Shown here piece after piece: positions 11,140-22,904 of a DNA stretch of 64,000 nt. This DNA comes from Isoetes taiwanensis (Eukaryota; Streptophyta; Lycopodiopsida; Isoetales; Isoetaceae), in the NCBI GenBank assembly GCA_021234155.1, contig JAJEKV010000011.1, forward strand, positions 15,946,441 through 16,010,440, read 5' to 3'. Within the stretch, counting starts at the first letter, position 1. The number at the start of each line of letters is the position of its first letter. The position numbers and the translations under genes are program-made. The notes below the pieces were generated by a model that saw only the letters and a program-made list of their open reading frames with translations, was not told the origin of the DNA and ran no database searches.

Positions 11140-11475
11140 GTTCCTGGAATAGCTTGGACACAATAATTTCAGCTTTACAACCTCAGATGTTGTGAAAATT
11201 TTCCGAACGCCTCTTCAAACCGATGGTCATTCATGTGGCCCTGCCGTATGTTCGTTTATGCACAAATTTGTGAGGGGGTACTTGAAAGGAGTGAATATAT
11301 TGTTGCCTGATCTAGTAAGTCAACTCAAATGCAGCAGACAAACCAAAGTCTATTATTGACAAAGTGTGGTTAACTGCAGGTTGTGGACATTTCAGACCAG
11401 GATCTAGTTGATGTTAGAGTGTTCATGCTTGAAATTTTAAGATTAGAAGCAACAAAAGCTGGAACTGAGAGGAAC
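11140..11475 (+). pseudogene. Ulp1-type cysteine protease, Cys-containing exons, inverted
   Basis: Two plus-strand exons. The first (about 11140-11314, donor GTAAGT) includes TSDVVKIFRTPLQTDGHSCG and PAVCSFMHKFV. The DGHSCGPAVC core is the Gln/Cys end of the C48 (Ulp1/SENP) catalytic triad region, which removes SUMO-like modifiers. The second (11380-11475, acceptor CTGCAG, donor GTATGT) gives VVDISDQDLVDVRVFMLEIL. The first exon has an in-frame stop near 11150. The matching His-containing exon is at 11550-11760 on the opposite strand, so this 0.4-kb block has been inverted relative to the rest of the gene. Confidence 0.55.
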
Positions 11476-11549
11476 GTATGTATTGGGAAGTATGTAGGTG
11501 CATGAGTCACCTCGTACTTGAAATCACTGTATATCTTCGCGTGGCTTAC

Positions 11550-11760
11550 AATCAGAAAACAGGTCCAGTGATGTCCATCACAAGCAGGCAAAAACATGTA
11601 CTGGCACTTATCCAAATTCACATGTTTCCTTATTGTTTTGTAACTATTTGTGTCCTTGGACAATGTCGAGTAAAAAAGAGGGTCAAAGAAATGAAAGGAA
11701 TGGCTCATTCCTTGGAGCATCAAGTAGTATTCCATGTATCTGCAAACATATGCATATGAT
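11550..11760 (-). pseudogene. Ulp1-type protease, His-containing exon
   Basis: The minus-strand frame reads HSFHFFDPLFYSTLSK, then KCQYMFLPACDGHHWTCFLI, ending at a donor (ATT then GTAAGC). The short strand followed by HHW and a hydrophobic strand is the His box of C48 proteases. The Asp box is not seen. It lies just downstream of the FCP1-like exons on the same strand, consistent with one gene, but the exons that should follow it are on the plus strand at 11140-11475. Confidence 0.5.
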
Positions 11761-12044
11761 GGCACAATCCTGATGATCACAAATCAGATGAAAGTATCAC
11801 CTTGAGAAAAGGAGGATCAATTGATCATTGAACCACTGCGTATCAGCTTCCAAGCTAATCACGACTCAGCACCACTTCCAAGGCTTTAGATAGACAGGGA
11901 CTGCCGAAGCTCTATCATCTCTAGTTCTAAACACACACGAGAACATTTGCTCACAATCCATTCAAATATCTTAAATTGAAAAAGTACAACACATATCATG
12001 GAAATTTTTTTACTTATATTGACTTTCAAAGAGTTTTACAAGAT

Positions 12045-12900
12045 TCATTTATGAAAATACTTGTCGAGTATTTTTATGCAGTTGCGCGACTCTTCAGAAT
12101 CCCACATGTTCCACATTTGATGTTCCTTCACATAAGCTGGCACACTTTCTGCAGCCAGAAGTCCCTCCAGCCATGGTTTGAGTTGCTCCAAAAGGAAATT
12201 GGAATCCAATCTGTCGGGAGCAAAATTATTTGGACATATCATTGTGTTAGGCTGGTTGGCAGAACCCTTATATCTGCTGTCATCTATCAACAATGTGTTT
12301 TTCACCTGGTATTTCCAGAATTTCTGGTACACTTTGGACAAATCCTTAAGAAAAATTGGCTTATTAACCACTTCTAATTTTGTGTTGGTGCAGTCATCCT
12401 GATTCCAAATAAAAAGAAATCTGCCCTTATATTCCTGCAGCAACTTTCTCATCAGCAAGTAAAATGCTGGACCACAATGCAATCTCAAATTTTGAAAAAC
12501 ACCTCCTGTAATCCAGGCCTGGAAACTGCTGCCTTTTGAAGGGTCAATTTCTGGATGGTCACTTCTGGCTCGGCCGATGCAGGGATCCTCTCTTTCAAGT
12601 CATAAAACTTGCCTAAAACCCCATTAAAATTCAGAACAAGGAGAATTTCAGTTAACCTCTTGGTTTTTCTTGGTTGAGGTTGTATTGGACTCGTTGAACA
12701 GTCTGCATCTTGTCCAGGATCTGGGGTTTCTTTGTCAACTTCATCACCTGCATCCATATTTGGCTCATGTTCCACACCAAAACTTTTTTCTGGTGAAGGA
12801 CCCCGTGCAGAATGAATCTCAAGGGAATTAATTTTCCCCCCTAAAACAGATGCACTAGGAATCTCTTCGTGATGTCTTCCAGTTGCAGTAGCATTTATCT
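12045..12900 (-). pseudogene. FCP1/NIF (HAD) phosphatase domain, frameshifted
   Basis: Exon from 12900 (acceptor TTACAG). It has a low-complexity acidic linker, then KRLTEILLVLNFNGVLGKF, which is HAD motif I, and SRPGLQEVF. After a shift near 12490 another frame gives EIALWSSILLADEKV, which is motif II. A second shift returns to YKGRFLFIWNQDDCTNT, then KNTLLIDDSRYKG (motif III, DD present), LKPWLEGLLAAESVPAYV and a stop at 12045. The family dephosphorylates proteins such as the RNA polymerase II tail. Motif I normally starts with the nucleophile Asp (DxD or DLNG); here it is Asn, so even the repaired domain would probably be inactive. Two frameshifts support pseudogene status. Confidence 0.7.
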
Positions 12901-12976
12901 CTGTAACATAATTGAAATGAGGAAGACCACAGAAAAATATAAAAAAATAAATCATGTATGTGGCATCGGTACTTAC

Positions 12977-13179
12977 TTGATACGACTGCATTCAGTTCAC
13001 TATCCAAATTTCGTTTTGGAGTCTCCACGCCGTCAGCAGCTGGGATTGACTTAGAAGTATCAAATGGGCTGAATTCTAGGTACAAACGGGAGGTATCTTG
13101 CAGTCTCATAACTGATCGAGGCGTGGATAACTTGGTCTCAAATTTCTGTAATTCTGCAAACGCTAAGTCAGTAGACCTG
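12977..13179 (-). pseudogene. Linker exon of the zinc finger-FCP1-Ulp1 gene
   Basis: Minus-strand exon with acceptor TCACAG before 13179 and donor GTAAGT after 12977. It translates to STDLAFAELQKFETKLSTPR, then SRLYLEFSPFDTSKSI and LDSELNAVVSS. It is open throughout and sits between the zinc-finger exons and the FCP1 exon. No domain is recognised; it looks like a flexible linker. Confidence 0.5.
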
Positions 13180-13214
13180 TGACAACATCAGTAAACATTA
13201 GTTAAGGCACTTAC

Positions 13215-13933
13215 TTGTGTCTATTGGTTCTTGTGGTACCACATGAACACCAAAAGCCAAAAACCATGTCTCAGTCATAATGTGGGCACAACTGGGCTTG
13301 CAACAGGTTCTAGAGCGTCTGCAAAACAAATTTAAAATCAATAGAGTCTTTAGACGAGGGTTAGAGATGATAATATTTACCTCAAATGGTGTGATAGACA
13401 TGGAATGTGATACTGGTGACTGCATTCTGCTATCACAACTGGCAACATTTTACCCTCCCATTTCAGACAACGTCCACAAAATGGACAAACTTCATCACCC
13501 TCTTCTTCTGCCTCAGGAAGCATTGGAAGTGCAGGATCTAAAGGAGTGTCATGACCACTACGCTCAGAAAAAATCTCAAATCTTTGCATTCGAGGTTGCA
13601 GCTCCAGCAGTAAGTCTTCACATGCCTTTAGCTCAATTTCAATTTCTGCTAGTTCCTTATTTAATTGATTCAGCCCAGGCAACACTGTACCATTTAGCTC
13701 TTCATCCTTCAGTTCGCTTACAACCGGAACACCCTCTGCTGCTTTCGGATTTGCTGTCATGATTGATTGCCATCTGTGCAAACCAGCTCTAATTTCTGAT
13801 GATTTATGCTCCATCAACTCAATCTTTCTTTTGATATTATTTTTCCTATTCTCGTTTGCTTGCAATCGTTGCTTGCATCTATCAAACCTAGCTGATGTTG
13901 CAGCCAACCATTCCTTCATAAGTCTGCCATAGT
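13215..13933 (-). CDS. Coiled coil plus RING-like zinc finger exons (two exons, partial gene)
   Basis: Exon 13381-13933 (acceptor TTGCAG, donor GAG/GTAAAT) joins in phase to exon 13215-13318 (acceptor CAG, donor GTAAGT). Residues 1-150 are helical and charged (KEWLAATSARFDRCKQRLQA; ELAEIEIELKACEDLLLEL), predicting a coiled coil. A Cys/His cluster follows: CPFCGRC, about 16 residues, CSHQYHIPCLSHHL, then RTCCKPSCAHIM across the splice. The spacing is RING- or PHD-like, suggesting two zinc sites and a protein-protein or E3-ligase role. Both exons are open. The gene is damaged downstream, so the full protein is unlikely to be made, although these exons could still be expressed. Confidence 0.55.
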
Positions 13934-14009
13934 CTGCAAAACAAAACACTACGTATATGTCAGCCTTCTAACATAGTAAGCCACGTATTGATGGAAAACC
14001 ACAATCACA

Positions 14010-14500
14010 CACCACACAACAAAAGGTACTCTCTACACACCACCACATACCACACACCACACAACATACGCTGCACAGTACACACCACACAACACGCTAT
14101 GATGGTAGCAAGGAGTGGTGGGACATTGTGCAGGGTGGTGAAGTGTGGTGGTGGTGGTGGTGTGTGTGGTGGTGGTGGGGTGTGGTGGTGGTGGTGAGGT
14201 GTGTGGTGGTGGTGGAGTGTGGTGTGGGACATGGTGGAGTGTGGTGGTGGGGTGTGGTGGTGGTGGAGTGTGGGGTGTGGTGGTGAAGTGTGGTGGTGTG
14301 GTAGTGGTGGAGTGTGGTGGTGGTGGATTGTGGTGTGGGACATGGTGGAGTCCGGTGGTGTGGTGTGGTGGTGGTGGAGTGTGGTGGTGGTGGAGTGTGG
14401 TGGAGGGGTGTGGTGTGGGACATGGTGGAGTGTGGCGGTGGGAGATGGTAGAGTGTAGTGGTGGGAGATGGTGGGGTGTGGTGTGGGACATGGTGGATGC
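14010..14500. repeat. Second CCA/TGG microsatellite, opposite polarity
   Basis: CAC/CCA-rich 14010-14090, then a TGG/GTGG-rich block 14130-14500 with a recurring GTGTGGGACATGGTGGAGTG word. It lies in an intron of the minus-strand zinc finger-FCP1 gene. It has the same composition as 8346-8866 on the opposite strand. Pro/Thr/His ORFs across it are repeat translations. Confidence 0.9.
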
Positions 14501-14521
14501 CAACAACTCCACATACCTCAT

Positions 14522-15230
14522 CTATCATTCTGGCATCCATTGCACGAAATGCCCCACAGATAGCATCATAGAGACACAACATGATAATACAGCCAACATG
14601 ATGCAAAATGGTAGTAGACATACCTAATTCTTGAAGTGGATTTGATGTTACCTTTTCTGTGTTGATAGAAACAATCTAGGTCAAGCTTGAGATTTTTTTC
14701 TGTTGTAACACAACTAATAATTGAACATACCTGCAATGGCATGTTTTGGTCTCGAACATTGCTCGCTTTTGCTTTGATTGTGAGTTCAGATTGAATGTGT
14801 GATCTAGAGGAACCTGATTTGGTTTTTTCCCTATCATCTTCATCATCCTTGTCACTTTTACTATTTTCCTCCTGGTCAGGTTGGATTTGCCTATGCTTTC
14901 TCTGGGTCTAGAAGAACTGGCCTCTGCTTTCTCATCGGGAGTTTTATAATAATCCGAGAAGCTCTTCCACCAATGACCTCCCCTTTATATGCGGATAATA
15001 AGCCCTTTGCCTGTGTTCCAGAGCCATTCCACCCCATGTATGTGGCTTCCCTGTAATTCTTTTGTAAATTTGCATGAACTCTTTGTATTGCTCAGATTCT
15101 TCAACCTGTACAAGAAAACATATGTCCTAATTTTTCAGTTTGAACAAAAACATTTGAGGGAAAATACCTGTAGCCAGATTCATTTGGAACTCTGTCACCC
15201 CAAAGCTTCTTTAGATCTTCATGGGGCACA
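14522..15230 (-). pseudogene. 5' exons of the zinc finger-FCP1-Ulp1 gene
   Basis: Minus-strand pieces in order. About 15172-15230 gives EDLKKLWGDRVPNESGY with a donor. 14940-15105 (acceptor TACAG) gives VEESEQYKEFMQIYKRITGK and PHTWGGMALEHRQRAYYP. 14735-14940 in a shifted frame gives KTPDEKAEASSSRP and a basic stretch. About 14522-14620 gives AICGAFRAMDARMIDEV. Together they look like the N-terminus of the gene continuing at 13933. A shift near 14940 again indicates decay. No domain is recognised in this part. Confidence 0.4.
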
Positions 15231-15289
15231 ATCTCTTGTTAGAGGAGAGATTTCATCGTGTAACCAGTGGCATTCAATTCTGACTCCAT

Positions 15290-16011
15290 TATCATGCGAG
15301 AGAAGAAGTGAGGCATGGTGGGCGATGATGGGACATCGGTCGGATGCTCTCTATGCCACGATGCGGGGTTCGCACACCTGGCCATAGGGAGGTCATGGTG
15401 AAGGTCAAAGTGATCATGCGCGATGATGGGATCGTGAGACGTTCCCTAGCTTAAAACCCTTGGGGCATGATGCACTGGGGGTACTCGGCACCGGGTAACC
15501 GAGTACAAGGTAGCACTTGATCATGGGCAATGATGGGATCATCTTAAATGGTCCTTAAGCTCAAATCCGAAAGGGCCATGATCGAGTGCAAGGTAGTAGG
15601 GTAACCTTGAGCTAGTAGTTCGGCTCAAGGAGGTAGGTAAGGGGGGTGGTCCCCTAAAACCACAAACTTATTAACTTATATAACGTAATGTGCTACTTGT
15701 GCAGGCCAGTGAAGGGAAGTATGGAGGAGGGAGCACGTTACGAGAAGACAGGAGTCATAGATTTTAGACTTAACTATGAACTCCTAAATTTGTTGTAATA
15801 ATATTATATGTGTATACTTTTATAATAATAGTTATAATTTTGTATAACTTATAAATATAGCCTTATAATTACATAATAAGTAATTAACGAAAAGTTGATC
15901 TTTTCAATAGAGTTAAGTTTTACATTCTTGTTGTGTGCTTTTGCAGGATTAGTGTAGGCTAGTCACCTTAGCGTAATGCTGAGGACAGCATTATCCTAAC
16001 GGGGGGAGAAT
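15290..16011 (+). mobile_element. 3' internal end of an LTR retrotransposon, including polypurine tract
   Basis: The region ends in ACGGGGGGAGAA directly before TGTGACGTTCC, the arrangement of a polypurine tract next to a 3' LTR in Ty3/gypsy-type elements. The upstream 700 bp has repeated GATGATGGGATC and GGTACTCGG words but no ORF. No pol is seen, so this is a fragment. Confidence 0.6.
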
Positions 16012-16625
16012 GTGACGTTCCAGGGAAATATACGCCATAAATATGTATATTTCCAGGCCCGTCACTATACAAGTCTATCTTCATAGCCTTGTATACCATA
16101 GATTGTGGCACTAGGGGGCATGACTAAGTTATTCATATAACTTAGCCAACCTTAGGTTAAGACCATTTTCCACGTGGCCTTAACCTATTGGGCACCCGCC
16201 ACACGGACTTACCCTATTGGAGCCATGTGGCATAACATGTGAACCCTAACCTATAAAGGCCTAAACCCTAACCCTAGGCCTCTTTTCTGGCTCCAACAGT
16301 CTGGGAACCTTCTTCGCGCTCGAAACTCCGTTTCGAGAACCGTCTGCTGTGGCACAGCATAGCGTGGCAGCCCCCAGAGCGTGAGCGCATCAGCAGGAGT
16401 GGGAGCTACCTCGAACACCTTGAAGATCATGGAGACGCCAGGATTGGGAGGGAGTGCTTCTAGAGCAGGTATGTGGAGTAGTGCTCTTAGTAGTCCATCT
16501 GGAAGTTAGCACTCCAGAGGGGTTAGTATTTCGTATCTAGAGTAGAGCCATCCTAGAACCCTTATTCAACATCTTGAACCCTAATCAAGGAACCCTAACT
16601 GTAAGTTAGACTAGTAACGGTGCCC
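16012..16625 (+). mobile_element. LTR fragment beginning TGTGACG
   Basis: It starts TGTGACGTTCC after the polypurine tract at 15998-16011 and contains AACCTATAAAGG (TATA-like) at about 16248. I cannot find the expected end ACGTCACA, so the 3' boundary is approximate and the LTR is probably truncated. It shares its first 10 bases with the LTRs at 35299-36711 and 44610-46110 but diverges afterwards, so it is a related family. Confidence 0.55.
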
Positions 16626-19190
16626 AGCGTTGCTGGGCTTAAGTTGGGACCTTATAAATGTTTTGGCCGCAATGACTTTCTAGAGGTTTAACAACGCTGA
16701 AAACAAACATAGCTGCTTCATGTTACACAATTAATTTGGGTGGGAACACAAATTCGAAATAGCATTCAATACATTGCAAATGTTAAAAGAACCTAATCAA
16801 TTGGTTCGTGACTTGCATATGGGTTGTATGCTAGAAGTATAATTTCAAAACCAAAATAGCATTCAATACAAAATACCTTTGTAAAGTGAAGAATAGATGT
16901 GTATGCAATAAATATTGAACTGGTGTAGTTGCAAGAAACAACTTTGAGTTCTTTCTTTCTTCACTTTTTATTATACTTCTAACATAGATATGAAAAATTC
17001 CCATTAGACTCTGTCTATCTTGCATAGCATCCATGTGCAAGATAGCACATTCCCATGCGGGTGAAAGCATGTTAGGGTGTCCCTTAAAAAGTATTATTTA
17101 GTGACTAAAAAAGTACCTAAAAAGGTACCCAGGACTGGGTACTGGGTACCTGTGTAATATGCCAATAAAAGGTACATTTTAGAACTTTTATATATATTTT
17201 GGGCTTAGATAGCATTATATTTATCTTACCTTTAAATATTAACACGTCCTTGACTTTTATTTTGGACTTTTGTACTAGTTTTAATGAAAAGAAAAATGAG
17301 AAAGTACCCAGTTCTGAAGTACCTAGTGTATGTACTTTTGCAGGTTCCAAAAGTGGTACACCCTAACATGCTTTTACCCATGCCATGACTGAAATCTCCA
17401 TGTCAATATGAGTAAAATCTCCATGTTTTGCATGAAGAATGTGGACAAAATACCTTCAAAACAGAAGAGTGGAAGTCCATACAGATCTGGAGCATGTCTA
17501 TCACATATGATTCTGGCCCTTATTACTCAGTAATGTAGTAGATGGCAGCTTTGCAAAATTTCATTCTCAGTAATACAGTACAAAGAAAATGAGCACAGGT
17601 GTGACTCAAACACTACAAACAGCTCTGCGATAAATACATGTAACAATACCAGAACCCTTGCTCCTACTCCATCTCTTAAAGCAATCTTTGAGTACATTAT
17701 CACTACATACCATACAAAATACTATATGCTCTGAAAATGTTTCCAGCTTCAGCTGCCATTGCCTTCTAAGAAACTGGGCAATCCCCTTCAACATTCTGTT
17801 GCAAATGCTTTAAAACGTTTTCTAACCCTTTAAATTTGCAAGTAAAATCATGTATCTTTTGAATAGGTCTGCAGGCCTTTTTGACTCAAATCCTGCATAA
17901 TCCATCAGCCCATTTGCATCCTGAAGTTGGACATCTTCATGTTGATCAACCAAAAATATACTATTTTAAATTTCAAAATATACCACCATTACCATGGCTA
18001 TAACATGACACATTTATGTCTTGATGGGAGCAGCTCTTCAGAAGGAATTATGAGCCGAAGACAGAATTCAACAAAGCATTCAAAAATTCAACCTCAACCA
18101 TGTTCAAATTGTCTTGCTACTATGCACCGAAGGTTCCGTAAATTGCCTCTGCTGCAAAAAATAACTTAGAGCTGACTGAAAACGCGCAACTCCGCTTAGA
18201 ATACACCATGTTGATACAAAGATATGTGTGGCTATTGAAATATTGAAAGCATGGGAATGGTAATTAAGAAACGTGGAATAGGGTATCAACAAAACCTTTT
18301 TGATAAATAAAACAGGAATAACATAAGAGTACTTTGAGAAAATTGGAGCAAATTGTGTTAAAATAGAGACGACATTTCCGATTCATATTATGCCAATACA
18401 CATTATGTCAACCTGTAGATTCCAACTAAGACACACAGTTCAGATGCAAACATATGGCAAATTGTCTTTAGCACTATATTGAGATACTATTGTGATCCCT
18501 TGGTTTTATAAATTAAAGCGCATTGCATTCTTTAGTCGCTCTTGTCCATTTTGCAGCTCTTATCCTTGTTTGGCCTGTTCAATGACCCCAGGCAGTCCAT
18601 TATGTGCCGCAATAATTGCTGCTCAGGCTTAACACTGTTCATCAGTATGGCTTTATACTTGTGCCAAGTTCAAATTGAATAGACTGAAAACACCACCATG
18701 TTGAAATGACAATATTTGTGTTTGACAAATGATAGGTCAGCTTCTGGGAATATGAGACCTGCAAGTAGCAAAATAGGCCATACACTGAACCACTGAAATG
18801 GCTTTTGCACATAGAGCACACTTAACATGACCTATATATCACAACGTACAATCACATACTTCTCAACCAGAAGCGAACAGATCTTACCAGCTTCTAAATC
18901 AAGACCCAGAACAAACAGAATTTAACTTGAAAGTGTTATCCTATTGCAACTTCAATGCATAAATGTAACAGAAGAAAATACAAAAAGAGACGCCATTCTT
19001 CTTTAATTCTATAAACATACTACATTTGAGACTGGGGTAGAATATCCTTTTCCATCTCTACATCTGCAAAAATGCCAAGCAAATGCAAACAAATGGCATT
19101 TTATAAAAAACGCACCGTATAACTATAAGCTACAAAAAGATTTTAACAAACATGAATATGATAAATATATAACATCATACTACTACGCCA
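16626..19190. other. Gene-poor stretch, nothing recognised
   Basis: AT-rich sequence with only short random ORFs. I see no coherent exon, LTR end or inverted repeat. Confidence 0.5.
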
Positions 19191-19191
19191 T

Positions 19192-19328
19192 CAGAAAAAC
19201 AAAAATACACTTGAGAGAGAACTGTAAGAATTAGATCTTTTACCAGGCTTTGTTTGGTCATCAGAAACAAAAATACACTTGAGAGAGAACTGTAAGAATC
19301 AGGTCTTTTACCAGGCTTTGTTTGGTCT
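19192..19328. repeat. About 68-bp tandem duplication
   Basis: Two adjacent units share ACTTGAGAGAGAACTGTAAG and TCTTTTACCAGGCTTTGTTT with few changes. Confidence 0.85.
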
Positions 19329-19512
19329 AACAACAAAGATTCCACAAATGAGTACCATCTTCATAAGAAGAAAGCATTTGTTTGCAAATATGTTGTCATG
19401 GGTTATTCTGCATGAAGCACTTTTACATTCTTTCAATCCTACTACAGAGCTTGTCATGAACTTGCTTTTTATCTTGAAATGCAATTTATGAGATCCCAGA
19501 TGCATCATGAAC

Positions 19513-19800
19513 AAAAATAAGTACATGCAAAGGTCTGGATGTGGCAGATAATCGTGTTCTCCAAGAAGCTCAAGGTTACATTGTAAAGTCGTATCATTGT
19601 TCTTCACTTGCCCCTCGCAAGAGGCGATTGATTTTTGAGGAGTATTTGGATGTGCACTCTTATGCTTAGGCAGGTTGCTTCACTCGGTGGGTCTCTGCTT
19701 ATCCGCTGAGATTTTATTCCTGTCTCTGCATTTATACTTGTATTTGATTCTTTGATTGAATAAAGTCTGACGTCCTTCAACAAAAAAATAAGTACATGCA
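19513..19800 (+). mobile_element. 254-bp 5'-truncated LINE with 17-bp target-site duplication
   Basis: The 17-bp duplication AAAAATAAGTACATGCA occurs at 19513-19529 and 19784-19800, flanking 19530-19783. The insert ends TTGAATAAAGTCTGACGTCCTTCAA and a short A run. This is the same layout as the 3' tails of the other LINEs here (an AATAAAG word shortly before the A tail). It is a non-LTR insertion made by target-primed reverse transcription. Confidence 0.85.
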
Positions 19801-22800
19801 CTTATTTGACACCACAAAATACATAATAAACCCCATCATAGATAACAGATAATCTATTCTATTTTCTGCTTTCCCTGACATTTAGATAGATAGATAGATA
19901 GTAGTTTTAACGTCACGCCACTAGGCAGCATCCAACTGGACATGTGACCACACACCACACTACATTGCTCGGTAGAGTGAAGTCTCATACCTGTATCAGA
20001 CCCTTATTGAATGCCTTGGCAGAAAAACATCACGCAAGACTAAAGAGCATGAACCCTGGGTAGCTATTTTCATAGCAGCAAATATTGTCGTGGAAGGAAT
20101 TGAACATGAAGGGAATTGAACCCTGAAAACCATCAAGCAAAAATTGCCTTTGAGGCAAAGGTGCATCAACATTTGGATGCTCTCAAGCAAACCTTTGATT
20201 TACAAATGATAATAGCCACTACAGGAGACTGTTAATATGCCCGGTTTGTTTATTTTGGTGGAGCAATTTATTTATTTCTTCATTCTTAACGGCCAGAAAA
20301 CCTCTGCAAAAACCCATGACAGTAAGCAAAATCGAGATGCATTCCATGCATGCATAATAAAAAGCAAGGACATTATAGTTCAAGCTTTAATTTGCAAGAA
20401 GCTCTTTAGAAGATCTAAGGCGAGGGTTTTCAACCTGCAAATGTGTGCAAATAGTGCGAAATGGGTACCTTTGATATGAACTCTGAAAGGTTCTACAGAA
20501 GAGCTCAAATGAGTCTGTTGCAGGTAGACAATTAGCTATCATAGTTAGCAAATCTACAAAATGCTTGATGGATCAGAGCTCTGAAGCAGTAAGTAACTAC
20601 TAACATATCTATGTGTATTGCAGACACCGAGTTAAATTTTAGACTTTAAGCAAGTTGCTGTTGTAAAACTCACCTGTTGTATTGTCATGCAACAGACCTT
20701 GATGCAGGTCCTCTACCAATAAAATTGTTTAAAACACATGGTAGTAAAAGAATGGTGTCACTATGTTGATGTTGCTGATGCTGTGATCCAATACAATCTG
20801 CATGCCATGGGTTGGATCTCGTTGATATTCATCTGCTTGTTGAAGCGCCCATGAGTCTCGGACTGCATTAAAAGAGGACATGCTGCAACAAAGGAAATAA
20901 AATAGAGCTTACAAATCTTGTAACAAAGGATCAAATAATGGAGATATAGAGCAACCTATGATTCTCTATGATCTTTTGCCTTTTTATGATATGCATGCCC
21001 AAATATAAAAGGAAACGAACCGAAAGGAAGTGCCCAGACACACAAAGGCAAGCCAGGTGCTTCATACCTAGAGCCTTAGGCAATATTATCACAAAAGAAA
21101 AAAAAGGTCTGCATCTTGAAGATTTGCCACCGGCAATCTTGCAAGATCTAAACCACCTATATGAAATAAGCAGCATAAAAAATGATACAGACAACATAAG
21201 GATCTTGAAAAGCTCCAAAACATCCAAACTCCAACCACCAAATGCCTATCTAGATAGGATGCAGATCACGTTTTCCAAGATCTGCCTAATCTTAAAACAA
21301 AAGAATGCTCTTAAAACAACATTTGAATGATAAAGATCTTTACCATAACATTAAACCTTCATAGGAAAATGTCTGCAAGTTGGGTTATTCTGCACCATAG
21401 AAGTAGATAAGCCCTGAAAAAGAAAATATAAACTGTCAAAATCAAGGAAAAAACTTTACCTGGAAGGGAACTCTTTTGTTGCTGCTCAAACCTACATCAA
21501 ATCGGCCAATAACAACAATAAGCCAAAACCTGAAATCATGCAAATCTAGAGCTAAGCCAAAATATTTATGATCTAATATGCGGAATATATTAATGTGCAA
21601 GCATCTTATGAGCAGAAACCTAGCTCTAATCCAAAAGCGAAGCTAAAACCTGTGCAGAAGCACAAACCCAGACATCTTTTCGCTCCTTTTCTCACAAAAA
21701 TGGGTTTTGAAAATTAGAATATGTGGTTTGCAAAGCCATTTTACCTGAATCTCCAAAAAATTTGGCCCGCAATCCAAATCGAAACTGAAGCTCCAGAATC
21801 GATTCAAGGATTGCAAGAGCTGGGTTAGAAGAAAAATGTTTTAAGCCTAAGAAATCTACCGATATCCTTGCATGACATATGAAGAAGCATGGATATGGCT
21901 TAGGTAGGGTTCTACCTGCTCAACCGATTCCTCTGCCGAAACGTCCAAACCCCTCTTCCAATGCAAAGATCAAAGACAGAAAACCAGCATATTCTGCGTC
22001 AGAAGATGTAAGGAAATAGCAGAAGAATCAAGAGCCTGTAAGCTATAGTAAAAAAAACTTACATGCATTCAAAATAGAGTTGAATTTCTGCAAAACAGAG
22101 TTGGATTTCTGCAAAACAGCAAGAAATATAAGAAGCCTGAAAAACCCAAATGCTTCATAAAATAGTTTACTTGGCTATTCCTTCCAGCGGCCAGCAGTTC
22201 GTAATCGCCTGATGAGATTTGATTGGATACAAACTCTCATATTGAAGAACATCACAAACCTAAACTCTAAACCTGGTGTGCGCCTGAAGCTGCTGCCGGA
22301 TAGCTGAGGCGGTTCGAGCAAGCCAAGCTTTCTCCTTGAAGGTTAGACAGCGGAGTTCAACCTGCTGCTGTTGCTCCGTATGTGATTTGATTGAAGACTT
22401 GCTGCTCAAATTCCTGGATTCCGCGCGCTGTGCAACAAATCATAGAAGTGGAGAGGGCTACCTAACTAAAAAGAACAAAACGGTTTTGAAAAGAGCCTTA
22501 AAGAAACGATTCTCAGAGGACGCTGCCATAGCGCATGACAACATCCTGTAAGGAAAGGGTTTTTCTTCTTCATGTCGATTTTCTTGGACCCAGCCGTAAG
22601 AAAGGGTTTTTCTTGGACCCAGCCCTCCGAATTGAGAGATCAAATTTCAACTAAAAGAACATGCCATTGCTGCTGCAGAGAATCAATCATATGAGATTTG
22701 GAGTTTTCATTGCCTGGAAGCAGATGATGATGCCGAGCTTTGCCTCAATGCCTGTTGCAGACCTTCCCGCTTCGCCATAGCTGAGGAAGCCCTAAATCGC

Positions 22801-22904
22801 TAGAACGAAATAAAAGTACTATCTCGACCGTCCAATAATTTACTCAAATCTTGACCATCAGATCTAGGGAGTGGTCCATTACAAAACGTTATAATATAAG
22901 AAGA
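19801..22904. other. Gene-poor stretch
   Basis: No coherent exon or element end. A four-fold GATA run is at 19885-19900. A small duplication of AAGGGTTTTTCTT with CTTGGACCCAGCC is at 22553-22622. Confidence 0.5.

Noticed and set aside
14005-14627. Overlapping 160-170 codon ORFs across the second CCA/TGG array
   Set aside because: Same reason; all frames are open because the repeat lacks A/T-rich stop codons.
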